Shown here piece by piece: positions 1-11,443 of a stretch of DNA of 64,000 nt (the stretch's first letter is position 1; the number at the start of each line of letters is the position of its first letter). The position numbers and the translations under genes were made by a program. Source of the DNA: Cryptomeria japonica (Eukaryota; Streptophyta; Pinopsida; Cupressales; Cupressaceae); assembly GCF_030272615.1 (NCBI RefSeq), contig NC_081406.1:142629799-142693798 (forward strand). Reading direction: 5' to 3'. The notes beneath the pieces were generated by a model. It was not told the DNA's origin. It saw only the letters and a program-made list of their open reading frames with translations, and made no database searches.

Positions 1-421
1 GTCCTCCCACAATCCCTGACAAAATTGTTGGAAGAGGCTCATATAGTGCCGCTATATCCTCCCAAGCAATGGAGCCATCATCAATAAATACATCCTCATC
101 AAATATCCTCTGCACTGCCACAGTCCCCCAGGATCTATCATACGTGACCAGCTCTCCTCGAATCAGAATCCGTAGGATGCGCCACACATCCTCCAACGTC
201 ATAGTCATCTCCCCCTGTGCCAAATGAAAGGTGCACGTCTCGCTGTGCCACCGCTCCGCCAGTGTTGTGATCAATCCGTGATTCATACGAATCACAGGCA
301 TGTGCATCACCTCATAAAGACCCGTCGCTGCAATACAATCAATCTCTGCTTGGGTCAATCGGTCTCGTAACCCTTGTGTCCCAGGATGGCGCTCGCGTAG
401 CTGCAACATGCGCAGATCCTC
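1..421 (-). CDS. Plant mobile domain (PMD, aminotransferase-like) exon, partial
   Basis: An open minus-strand frame runs off the left edge of the window. It has no stop from the Met codon at 409-407 to base 1 (136 codons). Readable landmarks are MLQLRERHPGTQGLRDRL, then FHLAQGEMTMTLEDVWRIL near residues 60-80. The second is the characteristic core of the plant mobile domain family (PF10536), found in MAIN-like nuclear proteins and in many plant transposons. A stop (TAG, 424-422) lies just upstream, but that AG is also a usable splice acceptor, so I start the exon at 421. The codons are GC-richer than the surroundings. The exon lies antisense to the LTR that starts at 895, so it may be an antisense ORF carried by that retrotransposon rather than a host gene. 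The family call is from recognised motif wording; the context is inference. Confidence 0.72.
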
Positions 422-894
422 CTACACATGAACATTCATCAATCACCATCAGTTGTTTTGTTTTCAAACTTTCTTAAGTTTAAACCTAGACTATCATCAG
501 ATACTTTGATCAAGTATCTTCGGGTCTCAACAGGTAAGCAATCATGGCCACCTAGACTTTAACAGGCATTTATCCTAACAAATGACCTAAGTCTCATCAT
601 GCTGCTATGGTTCAAAATAGCTCCCACTTCACTTCGCCATCCATCAATCATTGGCATCAGGAGATTTTTCTTCATTCAAACTGGGGCATCTTTTTATCCT
701 AAGACAAAAGTGCTAGTATAAAAACAAAAGCGCTAGTTTTTCAACAATAGTGCTACAACCCTAACAAAAGCGCTCAATACGCTATACAAAAGCGCTACAA
801 CTACAAACACGCTAAAACAACTGCACAATAGCACTCTTAAAAACAATAGCGCTCAATTAAGCCCTCAATAGCGCACCGTCTCAAAGAGGGATAC
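422..894. repeat. AT-rich spacer with reiterated caaaagcgct motif
   Basis: No coding frame is supported. From about 700 to 880 the decamer caaaagcgct and variants (caatagcgct, caatagtgct) recur roughly ten times at irregular spacing. The last bases before 895 (aaagagggatac) are purine-rich and could be the polypurine tract of the LTR that starts at 895. Confidence 0.5.
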
Positions 895-2199
895 TGTAGT
901 CACACAAATCTGTCCAGCTTAATTAAATAAATATTCGCTATTTATTTGATTAAAAATCCACTAGCCATCAATTAATTAAATTAATATTTAATTAATTCAT
1001 CCCCAAACATTCTTCTATTTATTAAATAAATTATTCAATTTATTTTAATTAATTCATTAAATCAAATTCACAATCAATTAAATAAATAAAATCTATTTAT
1101 TTAATTAAATCCCCTTTTCCTCTTTTAAATAAATTAAATAAAGAATTTATTTAAATCATTATCCCCCCCCCCACTTGCATTTTCCTACAAATGCAACTTG
1201 CACACATTTATTGAAATAAATGAATTTTTATTTTAATAAAATCCTATTTTCCCTCACCCACCAAATCCACTTGCAAAACCTAATCCCCTTCTAGATTCTT
1301 CTAACCCCCTTCCATCTAGCCTAATCCATCCCCTAATTATTGTCACATTCCTAAGCAAAATGGAGTCACTTCTCAAAGACTCCAAAGTCTTTCAAAAGCA
1401 TTTAATGCTTTGTGTGTTCAACAAATTAACCCTCAAAGTCTTCAAAGACCACTAAAGGCTCTTACATGACCATTTATGGCTCTTACATGACCCCCAAATA
1501 TTTATTGTTTTGACCATATTCATCCATTTCACATTTGCACAAGAGTTTATCCATTGGATAAAAGCTTTATTCTTTGAATAAAGATTTTATTCATTCAACC
1601 AACCTTGACTCTAAAATCCCAAGGTCATATCAGGCATTTAATGCTTATTCCCTCTCCTCTCAACCTATCTCACATTGACACTTGTCATCCTGGGATTGGG
1701 TTGAAAGCCCTCACATGGATTTGAAATCATTCAATCCTGACCCTTGTTGAGATTGCTCAATCTCAACCATCCATTGCTCCATTTTTCCTATAAATAGAGC
1801 CCATTTCTTCATAATCCAAATCCTGAAAACTTGTATGCATCTAAGTTATAGACAGTTTAGAGAGCATTTTTAGCATTATCATCTAATATCTTGTTATTTT
1901 GGTTAAAATACATCAGTTTAGCATCAATAGCATAGCATTAGCTTTTTATTTCACATTCAAAGCTCAATACTACAATCTCAATCCTCCATAAGCATCCATA
2001 GTGCAAAAAGCTGCTGAGAGCTACACTATTTTGGAACTTGGAGAGGAGAGGAACAAGGGAGAAAGGAACCAAAACCATGCTAAGAGGCATTTGGAGATGC
2101 CTCATTATCTGTGCTTCTTTAGTTAGATATATTAGCATGTTTTTAGCATCTCTCTTGATATGCCTTTTTAGATTAGTTTTTGATTGACTAACGCTAACA
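895..2199 (+). mobile_element. LTR (probable 3' LTR) of a Ty3/gypsy-like or related element
   Basis: It starts with TGTAGTCACACAAATCTGTC. This matches the start of the solo LTR at 15807-15018 read on the minus strand (TGTAGACACCTAAAATTGTC). Both continue into alternating attaattaaataaataaa blocks that can fold on themselves. A purine-rich stretch lies just before it and a TATA box at 1789. The right end is not clear; ctaaca at 2194-2199 is one candidate. The element would extend left beyond the window, with the PMD exon lying antisense inside it. Confidence 0.5.
1789..1796 (+). promoter_or_regulatory. TATA box of the LTR
   Basis: tataaata followed by gagcccatttcttcata and a downstream pattern typical of plant LTR transcription starts. 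It lies within the LTR starting at 895. It is inferred to be the element's own promoter. Confidence 0.4.
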
Positions 2200-2273
2200 A
2201 TCTAACGGTTTTGTGTCTTTTTGTGTTGTTGATCATTTACTAACCTTGTGCCATTTAGGAGGGTCTCAGATAC

Positions 2274-2563
2274 CTCTTTTGAAATATTAGTATTATTAAT
2301 ATTTGGTAGAACTTGTTTTAAATATTTAGTAGAAAATGCTTTGGCATCATCCAAATCTTGCTCCTTAGGAAACACGATAAGTGAAGCTTGATAGAAATTT
2401 AGAATGCTTCTTAATTCCTCATTTGATAGAGTATTTGAGTATAAAAATTGTCCAAGGAAGCTCACTACTTTCGGAAGGACTTGAAGGTTGAGGTGCACTT
2501 GTAGGATGAGACTCAATGCCTCATGACAAGATACAAAGAAATTGTTGGGAAGACTCACTATCT
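2274..2563 (-). pseudogene. Orphan terpene synthase exon (beta/alpha junction region)
   Basis: The minus strand reads ...GQFLYSNTLSNEELRSILN, then FYQASLIVFPKEQDLDDAKA, then FSTKYLKQVLPNINN. This is the segment of plant terpene synthases between the beta domain and the early class I alpha domain. A splice donor follows SKE (gtatct at 2273-2268). An acceptor AG lies at 2565-2564, followed by a frame beginning RDS, as in conifer synthases (GRDS...). The first third is shifted: the RDS frame hits a stop and homology resumes in another frame as HEALSLILQ..., so the exon is broken. No neighbouring synthase exon was found between 1 and 3106. The copia element at 3107 lies 540 bp upstream in the sense of the gene. 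It encodes the same region that is missing from the pseudogene at 39631-43717, but it lies downstream of that gene, so it is more likely part of a second paralog. Confidence 0.75.
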
Positions 2564-3101
2564 CTAAGCAAGGTACATGAATATATGAATCAAGATGAAA
2601 TAAGCTTTTACAAACAATGTCCCCAATAATGTCTAAGTATGCAGTTGTCCTTGAATCTTTGTCTCAAGTGACCAACTTCAAAACAATCACTACACATTGG
2701 CTAAATTTTGCATCACATACATTGCAATTAATATGATCATGTAAGTGCATACACATATGCTGATCCACACACTCATGCCACTCATTTAGAGTAATTTGAT
2801 CTTATACATATATCATCCTTTTCACCATAAAAAATCAATTAGGTCAGCCAAAACAAGGTATATTTTAGAGTTTATCTCCAAATTATATAATAACATAGTT
2901 TGAACCTCAAACAATTATTAGTTATTAATATAATTATAAGAATTAAAGTTAAGAAAATATGATATTGACAGTATCATCAAAAAAAAAGTATTTGGGCACT
3001 TACATGATGAATTGAACTAAAACTCTCATAAAGAAGGAAAGAAAAATAAAAGAAAAAGTAGTTGACACAACTTACTAGTTTGTAGACATTCGGGCCATGT
3101 A
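2564..3101. other. Non-coding flank of the copia insertion
   Basis: AT-rich sequence with no supported gene. By position it is probably the remains of the intron upstream of the orphan terpene synthase exon, cut by the copia insertion at 3107. Confidence 0.3.
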
Positions 3102-3106
3102 GCTAG
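3102..3106. repeat. Target-site duplication, left copy (gctag)
   Basis: gctag directly precedes the TG of the 5' LTR and is repeated directly after the 3' LTR at 11439-11443. Confidence 0.85.
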
Positions 3107-5589
3107 TGTTGGCATTGAATTGTCATTGATGACAACCGGTATAGGATGGCTACTAGTATAAGAGATGTATGTGCAACACTATCATTGATGCATATCGGAT
3201 GTGATGTCTTTGATGTCACCTAGTATTGCAGGTCACCGGTAAGGGAGAGAATGTCATTCAACACAATGGCCATTGGAGTCACCAGTACACAAGTTAGTGT
3301 TTGACTTGTGTTGGAGATATGGAAAGGACACTGGTATGATATAACAACTGGTAAATGATGACATCTGCAAGAGAGCATGATGTTGGTCATTTGATTATGA
3401 TGAAGAGGGGGAATGTTATCTAAATCACATCAACACCAAGAGAGAATTATGTGCAAGCCACCAGTATGTTGTGTGGATGAAGAACAACATGACTCCCATT
3501 GTATGAAGAGAATAGTGACAGTAAGAGTGCCCAAACCTGATTGCATGTCCCTATTTGAAGATATGCTTCTCAAATAGGGAAGCCACATTGATACAATGTC
3601 GGATGCAGATGACAAGGATCCACTCCCACCAGTAAGTGGAACTTATCTACTATTATGCAAAGTGTGCATCATAGTTTTGTGAGATAAGACAGAAGAGTTA
3701 AAAGCAGGTTCTTGAAGGCTCACACCGGATCTACCGATGAATCACAAAGATGCCTCAAGTGCATGAAATCAAAGATATGCACTAGACGGACAAAGAAGAC
3801 AAAATGAGGTACCAAAACAATTGAAGTGTGATGGGTTTGTCACCTTGACAAATTGGTTGAGATATGGTCCGGGCTGATGATGAAGAAGACAAGGCTACAT
3901 CAACTGTAGATAGAGAATGCAACCAATATATAGATGCCTTAGAAGGAAACAGTTGAAGGTTGATGACATGGTGTCATCAAGGGTGCCTATCGCTAAGTAT
4001 GAGAATAGGTGAGAGAGAAAAGAGGCTAAGTGATGTGCTCTTTTTGGATGAAGATGAGAATGTGGTGGATTGATATGTCTGGCAACCGATAAAGGTGCTC
4101 CACCAGAAGAGATGCCAAGTGCAAGGTGATGGCAAACCAGTTAGGGTATAACCGATAGGGTTAGCGAGCTGGTAGATGAACCCGGTAATGGAGTTGGTTG
4201 GTGATCCTACCCAAACTGATACAAATGACCTAGTAAAGATGGATGCCAAAAAAGGAGACATGTGGAGGTGAAGTGGCATGCATGCACATGTAGACATGTT
4301 GAGTCGGTAAAGTATCAGACGACAAGGTAGATGGTGTCAGGTCGATATTTATGTCAACTGTGTGATTCACAGGACGTGCAACAGAGGTTTGTAGCTTGAG
4401 GTCAGATAGACAACAGAGATCCTAGTGTGACTATTTGATCAGATTGCGGTAGGTAAAGGAAACTGTGAGACCATTCTTGGTGATCGACCAAGAGATCCGC
4501 CAACAAGTTATTTGTAGGCTAGTAAATGAGGAACACGTTCTAGAAGGCATATCAATGGCGGGATTGATTCATGAGTTGCAGTTCATCAACCAAGAGCACC
4601 AAATCACAAGAGATATGATTGAATTTTTCTCAGATTGAGGTCAAAGAAGACACCCTAACCGCCCAAAATTTGAATTGGCTTTTGGCAGGAAAACTAGTTT
4701 ATAAATATGCAAGCCAAAATCAATGAAGCTTGTCACTGGATGAGAGGGCATTGTTGCTGAAGAAGTGAAATTAGTCAAGTGATCACAAAGAAGAAGAAGA
4801 AGAGACAGAGTGTGAGGAAGAATAGGGTTGAAGTGTTCAATCGACAACAAAGAGAGAACTGACAGTCAGCCATTGAGTCTGACAGAGGAGAAAACCGATA
4901 GTGATAGAATTGGCAAAGAAGAATAGTAGAAGACTAAAAAGAAGGAAAATAAAGAACCGACAGAGGAGTAGTGTAGCAGTGAGAACTGATAGAGAGAAGA
5001 ACTAACAGAGAGTGAACCAACAAAGAGAGAATCGACAAAGAAGAGTAAGGGAGTGAACCGGTGAAGGCGCAACAAACAGTAAGATTGCAATAGGAGATAA
5101 GATTGTAGCCATGAGAGGGTGAGCAAAGAATTGAAAAAGTATTAGAGAGAGGAGAACCCGTAGAGAGATTTGCAGAAGAGTTACAAAATTCATTTGCAAC
5201 AAGACTATTACTTTTGTAATTGAATATGTTCATTGAAGATCACCGAGTTGGAGCTCGGTGCAGGGGTTGTAGCTCCTTGTTTGGTTCCCTAAATCAGGGG
5301 TTGGTTTCCTAAAAATTATAATCAAAGTTTCATTGTGAGGCTGGATTGGAGCAATTGACTCTATCAATGTTTTTCACTGAGGTTTTTCCCATCCTGGGTT
5401 TTCCTCATATATGTTGGTGTTATGTGATGTCCCTTTCATGTGTGATTGCATTTGTGTTAGTCTCCCCTCTAACCAGTAAGTTATATTTCTATTATATTTG
5501 ATAACCGACATACACACATAGGATAGTCAAAGGGAAAAGTTTGGAAACCACTGATTCACCCCCCTCTCAGTGGCACATTATGTCTAATA
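3107..5589 (+). repeat. 5' LTR of the copia-type element
   Basis: Begins TGTTGGCATTGAATTG and ends ...cctctcagtggcacattatgtctaata, next to the primer-binding site. It pairs along its whole length with 8922-11438. Several ORFs of 60-100 codons in it are incidental. Confidence 0.9.
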
Positions 5590-5591
5590 AT

Positions 5592-5604
5592 TGGTATCAG
5601 AGCC
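5592..5604 (+). promoter_or_regulatory. Primer-binding site, initiator-Met tRNA
   Basis: TGGTATCAGAGCC is the complement of the 3' end of plant initiator-methionine tRNA, two bases after the LTR end. This is the usual primer of copia elements. Confidence 0.92.
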
Positions 5605-5662
5605 TAGGTTCTCGGTTAGACAAGCTTTCTCCATCTTGGGTAGATTCTGGCTTAAGGATACA

Positions 5663-7629
5663 ATGGTTTGTTTAGTGTCAATCCCAACTCTAGTATTTGA
5701 TGGTTCAAACTATTCTATTTGGAGTTGTAGAATGGAAGTCTACCTATCCTACTTGGGGTTTGATGTGTGGATGTCTGTTGTAAATGGCTGCCCTATTAAA
5801 GTTAGTTCTCCCACCGATTCTGATGTAGAAAGAAGAAACTAGTGCAATGAAGAAGCTATGAAGTCTATATTTAGTGGTCTCTCTAGTGATGTTTCTTCCT
5901 AGGTGGAAAGGTGTAGATTAGCAAAGAGCTTATGGGATAGATTAAAGAAGCTCTATGGAAATGAGCCTACTACTATAAAACCAGTTTGTGAAGACAAGAT
6001 GAGAAATACAACTCATGTATATGTAGATGATGAAGGCAGATCTGTTAGCAACTGGAACAATAATGAATAGAGAACCCATCTCTTCATGGATCAAGAATTA
6101 GAAGATGAGAGGCACACATATGAGAATGATCATGCAGATGACTCCTATCAGCAAGATGTGTTTGGCAGTGATAGTGAAGGTGAAGAAGAAGAGGAAGAAA
6201 AAGTTGATCTTGAAGGATAATTTGTAAATGCACTTGAAGAACTCAATAGAGTAAGAAATGATTACAAGTTATACAAGAATGTTGTTGTTGTGGAGTAGAA
6301 CCGACTGGTCAAATGCCTTGAAGAATCTAAGAGATGCATCTTAGAGTTGAAGAATCAACAAGAAGACAAAAAGGAGTGCAGGTGTAAAGATCTAGCATCT
6401 GAGCTAGAAGTAAAAGATAAAGAACATCAGAAATGACCTTGAGAAATATCACGATGAGCTCAAGGTGAGAATATGATATGATGACAACAGTGATGCCTTG
6501 TACAAATATTGAAAAATAAATAGCACGCCAAGGAAACTAAAGGATTAGGAAGTGGTGTTGATGAATTCTCCACTAGCAGGAATGTCCCCCACAATGACAT
6601 TCTGTTTGTCTCCTCAAATGGAGGGAACAAGGGAAAACCCTTCAAATTTAGAGATTCTCCCCAGAAGAAGGTTGATCTAACCTCAACTGGTGAATAATTG
6701 AAGACAAGGATGAATACCTATGTTTCAAGGAGGAATAATGCAGACCCTAAAGGAAAAGGGAAGATGGGAGAAGACAACTTCACCAGAAGCAAGAACATGA
6801 GAAGACAACAAAGAAGACCTTCTATTGGTAGAGGACAAGGAAATACTATCGCCCATATGATAGAGCATGTGTGGGAAAAGAAGAGATCAGATGGAATAGT
6901 TGCAAAGGATGGTCAATCTAGGATCCATCCTCGGAGAAGGAGATACTAGACCAGTAAGATATCCCCATGCACTACAGAATATGTTTGTAAGTTATATACC
7001 TTCCTTCTCCAGTTACTGCTTTGCATGTAATATTTTTGGCCATAGGGAAAAATAATGTAAAAAGAGATCTAGAAGGAACAGTCTAGGATCTCATAGAAAT
7101 CATACATATGAGCAAAATGTATCAAGGAGTAGAAGCATGCATATCCCCTCTCTCGGTTATACAAATAGTGTTTCTTATAACTATAATAGATCTGGCCATA
7201 GAAGTTATGAAAGCAGGGAGAATAACTCACAACTCTATAGAAACCAGTGGAACAATCATGCTCAGTATAGTGGCAGTTATAGAAGATATGAGTAGCAAAG
7301 ACCTGCATGGAACCAAAGGAGAAATATCCCTGCAGGATTAAGAGGTCCACCGGTTTCGGTTGCTGGTCACAACAACATGACCAAAATAAGATGGTCTAAC
7401 CGGTATGTTAGAAGGTTCCCTAATCATGAGGCTGGGATGGATGCTGGGTGCTAGTATAGCACTACTTCTGGTTATGTGGAAGAATCTAAAAATGCAAGGA
7501 CCCATCAGCAGAAGAAGGTAAGACCTTCTCCCAAGACAAAAAATGAGAAGAAGAATGCAACCAAATAGGTATGGAGGGAGAAGTAAGAAGATGCAACTAT
7601 GGACCGACACTATGCATTCAATGCATAGG
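5663..7629 (+). pseudogene. Degenerate gag polyprotein of the copia-type element
   Basis: The start at 5663 (MVCLVSIPTLVFDGSNY) leads into SIWSCRMEVYLSYLGFDVW. This is the conserved amino end of plant copia Gag (DUF4219/UBN2 type). The frame is then broken by many stops and shifts. Recognisable later pieces are a Glu-rich acidic patch (about 6180-6215), a coiled-coil stretch (about 6300-6430), and a CCHC zinc knuckle CFACNIFGH...C at 7017-7058 with a TAA inside it. A Ser/Tyr/Asn-rich tail extends to about 7630. Gag would package the element's RNA. No protease follows. The matching part of the second copy (44098-45437) keeps longer open stretches. Confidence 0.8.
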
Positions 7630-8910
7630 TGATATGTCCTAGGGATTAAAGGAGATGCAGGACCTTAGGGGGACTAGTACACTAGCCTTATCATTCACCC
7701 CCTTAGTGAAGAAGGATAATTGGAAGAACAAGTTGTTGCTGGCATGAAAGAAGGAAATGAGAAGATAAGTGTGTGTAGTGGCTACCTTTGCTACGCACCT
7801 GCAGATGAAGGATGGCTCACTACTACATGTGTCAATGGATGACAAATTAACAATTGGTATCAAATGCAATGTGACACAAAATGTTAGGAGTTACAGGAAG
7901 GTGGTCTAGTAGTGATGATGGACCGATATAAGAAACTAGTATGTGCAGGATGTTACTGACATGAATGCTAATAGGTACTTGCAGGTTACGTAAGAGAATG
8001 AGGTTTGAGATCATTTCATTAGCCCCGATAGCATGAAATGAGGAGTTTATGTCTCAGGTGGTGCTGATGAAGACCTAAATGACATATGTTGGCCTGATTG
8101 TTGATCATGAAGGCTTGCATGTGTTGGGTAACCGTTTTGATTTATGGCATGGTGATGATATTATATGGCATTGTGTACATCCAGGATCATGTCATAGGTT
8201 GTGGTATATATAATGGAGCTGATAGATCATCAAAATGATCACTTATGCACAACTCAACTGGTATAAGGTGAAGATTGGAGATCTTATTTCAGACCTGACC
8301 AAAAATGTGGACTTGAGATGTATGAATTAGGGGGAGTTCAAGTGCTCATGATGCAGATCCTACATTATTTAACTTATGGGGGTACTGGCTACTTGAAACT
8401 ATAAATGATAGAAATTGTTGTAGGAATACCCAAGAGAATTTCTTGATTAAGGGTATCTTGGTATCAGACCAATTGGTAGCACTCATAGTACAATCACATT
8501 TGATTCTCAAGATCAATTGGTATCAGATGGGAGATGATGTAGTCTCATCAACATGTATGATGTACTCACTGACACATGTGATTTCAATTTGTTTCAGTCT
8601 TGCATATGCATTATTCCTCTGGTTTGCATATACACTTGGTTGCTGAAAAATTGGTGTTAGTTGATGGTTGAGCCCTCCATCTCAAATGATGTGATTTGAG
8701 AGGATGCAAAGTATGAAGGTTATAGGAGCAGATGCATCTGGTAGAGAAAAAAGAGAGAAAACCTAATAGTGCCCTTTGCAATTGTTGTCAAAGGGGGAGA
8801 GAGATTCTATAGTATACTGGATACTACATGTTTGAGAATCCATGGATCACACAAAGGGGGAAAGAGAATAAATAGTGTGTTGGATACTACATGTGTTGAC
8901 ATCAATGCCA
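7630..8910 (+). other. Interior of the copia element without pol
   Basis: In the place of pol there is about 1.3 kb with no usable frame and no reverse transcriptase, integrase or RNase H motif. Two near-copies of ttggtatcaga occur at about 8458 and 8517; they resemble the primer site but are not next to an LTR. Confidence 0.6.
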
Positions 8911-8921
8911 AAGGGGGAGAT
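8911..8921 (+). promoter_or_regulatory. Polypurine tract
   Basis: aagggggagat directly before the TG of the 3' LTR, the standard plus-strand priming site. The same arrangement is seen in the second copy before 46734. Confidence 0.85.
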
Positions 8922-11438
8922 TGTTGACATTGAGTTGTCATTGATGTCAACTGGTATAGGATGGCTATTAGTATAAGAGATGTATATGCAACACTATCAT
9001 CGATCCATACCGGATGTGATGTCTTTGATGTCACCTAGTATTGCAGGTCACCGGTAAGGGAGAAAATGTCATTCAACAAAATGGCCATTGGAGTCACTGG
9101 TACACAAGTTAGTGTTTGACTTGTGTTGGAGATATGGAAAGGAGATTGATATGATATAACAATTGGTAAATGATGACATCTAAAAGAGAGCACGATGATG
9201 GTCAGTTGAGTGTGCTGGAGAGGGGGAATGTTATCTAAATCACATCAACACTGGAAGAGAAGTATGTGCAGGCCACCGGTATGGTGTGTGGATGAAGAAT
9301 AACATGACTACCACCAGATGAAGAGAAAACTGATAGTAAGAGTTCCCAAACCAGATCACATGTGCATGTTTGAAGATATGCTTCTCAAACAGGGAAGCCA
9401 TATTGATGTAATGTCAGATGCAGATGATAATGATCTAGTCCCACCGGTAAGTGGAACTTATCTCCTATTATGAAAAGTGTGCGTCATAGTTCTGTGAGAT
9501 AAGACAAAAGAGTTAAAGACATGTGCTTGAAGTCTCACACTGGATCTACCGATGAATCATGAAGATTCCTTGAGTGCATGAAATCAAAGATATGCACTGG
9601 ATCGACAAAGAAGGCATAATGAGGTACCTGAACTAATGAAGTGTGATTGGTTTGTCACCTTGACAAACCGGTTGAGATATGGTCTGGGCTGATGATGAAG
9701 AAGACAAGGCTACAACAACTGCAGATAGAGAATACAACTGGTATGTAGATGCCTTAGAAGGAAATAGTTGAAGGTTGATGACTGGTCTAATCAAGGGTGC
9801 CTACTGGTAAGTATGAGAACCAATGAGAGAGAAAAGAGGCTAAGTGATGTGCTCCTTTCTGATGAAGATGACCATGTGGTGGATTGATATGTTTGGTAAC
9901 CGGCAAAGGTGCTCCACCAAAAGAGATGCCAAGTGTAATGTGATGGCTGATCGGTTAGGGTATAACCTGTAGGGTTAGCGAGGCGGTAGATGAACATGAT
10001 AATGTAGTTGATCGGTGATCCTATCCAGACCGACATAGAAGACCTAGCAAAGATGGATTCTGACAAAGGGGCCACATGGACGTGAAGTGGCATTCATGCA
10101 CTAGTAGACATGTTGAGTCAATAAAGTATCAGGCGGTGAGGCAGATGGTGACACGTTGACATTTATGTCGACTGCATGATTCACAGGACGTGAAGCAGAG
10201 GTTTGCGACTTGAGGTTAGATGGATAGCAAAGATCCTGGTCAAACTGTTTGACCAGATTAAGGTAGTTAAAGAAAATTGTGAGACTATTCTTGGTGATCA
10301 ACCAAGAGATCCATCGATAGGTTATATGCAGGTTGCTAAGTGAGGAAGACGTGTTTTGGAAGGCATGCCAATGATGGGATTGATTGACGAATTATAGTTC
10401 ATCAACAAAGGGGATCAGATCTCAAGAGATCTGATTGGATTTTACTTGGCTCGAGCTCGAAGAAGAAACCCTAACCGCCCAAATGTTGAATTGGCTTTTG
10501 ATAGGAAAACCAGTTTATAAATATGCATGCCAAAATCGATGAGTCTTGTTGCTAGATGAGAGGGTATTACTGCTAAAGAAGTGAAATCAATCAAGTGCTC
10601 ACAAGAAGAAGAAGAAAAGACTAATTGTGAGGAAGAATAGGGTTGAAGTGTTCAACCGACAACAAAGAGAGAACCGACAGTCAGCCGTTGAGTCTGACAA
10701 AGGAGAAAACTTAGAGTGATAGATCCGGCAAAGAAGAATAACATAAGACTACAAAGAAGGAAAACAAAGAACCGACAGAGGGTAGTACTGGTAGAGAGGA
10801 GTAGTGTAGCAGTGAAAACCGACAAAGAGAAGAATTGAAAGAGAGTGAACCGACAAATAGAGAATCGACAAAGAAGAAGAAGAGACTGAACTAGTGAAGG
10901 TGCAATAGAGAGTAAGGTTGCATCAGGTGATAAGATTGCAGCCATGTTAGGGTGAGCAGAGAACTGACATATTATTGGAGAGAGGAGAACCAGTAGAGAG
11001 ATTTGTAGAAGAGTTACAAAATTCATTAGTAATAAGACTATTACTTTTGTAATTGAATATGTTCATTGAAGAGCACTGAGTTGGAGCTCGATGCAGGGGT
11101 TGTAGCTCCTTGGGTTGGTGCTCTAATTCAAGGGTGGGTGCTCCTTGGGTTGGTTCCCTAAACATTGTAATAAGAGTTTCATTGTGAGACTGGATTGGAG
11201 TAGTAGACTCCAACAACATTTCTGACCGAGGTTTTTCCCATCTTGTGTTTTCCTCATATATGTTAGTGTTATGTGATGTCCCTTTCATGTATGATTTCTT
11301 TTGCGTTAGTATCCCTCTAATCGGTAAGTTATCTTTCTCTTAGATTTGATAGCCAGTATACACACATAGGATAGTTAAAGGGAATTTTTTTGGAAACCAC
11401 TAATTCACCCCCCTCTCAGTGGCACATTGTGTCTAATA
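8922..11438 (+). repeat. 3' LTR of the copia-type element
   Basis: Begins TGTTGACATTGAGTTG and ends ...gtctaata before the TSD gctag. The equivalent LTR of the second copy (46734-49238) is identical over the first 100 bases and ends gtctaaca, giving a canonical TG...CA. Confidence 0.92.
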
Positions 11439-11443
11439 GCTAG

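Larger units (their letters stand above)
3107..11438 (+). mobile_element. Full-length non-autonomous copia-type LTR retrotransposon
   Basis: An 8.3-kb element bounded by two LTRs of about 2.5 kb and by a 5-bp target-site duplication gctag (3102-3106 and 11439-11443). The order is LTR, initiator-Met primer site, gag-like remnant, non-coding interior, polypurine tract, LTR. The interior is only 3.3 kb. I see no protease, integrase, reverse transcriptase or RNase H motif, so movement would have needed proteins supplied in trans. The two LTRs differ at about nine of their first 100 bases, so the insertion is old. A second copy, lacking everything left of 6283, is present at 44071-49238. Confidence 0.9.

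Noticed and set aside
2274-2563. Missing exon of the 39.6-43.7 kb terpene synthase
   Set aside because: Same strand, but it lies downstream of that gene's stop codon, so it cannot be spliced in; treated as a separate fragment.
3977-5233. Several 60-106 codon minus-strand ORFs in the LTR
   Set aside because: They occur only inside the LTRs, change frame between LTR copies and show no domain.
8443-8646. Hydrophobic 67-codon ORF in the copia interior
   Set aside because: No conserved start between copies and no recognised domain; lies in the non-coding interior.
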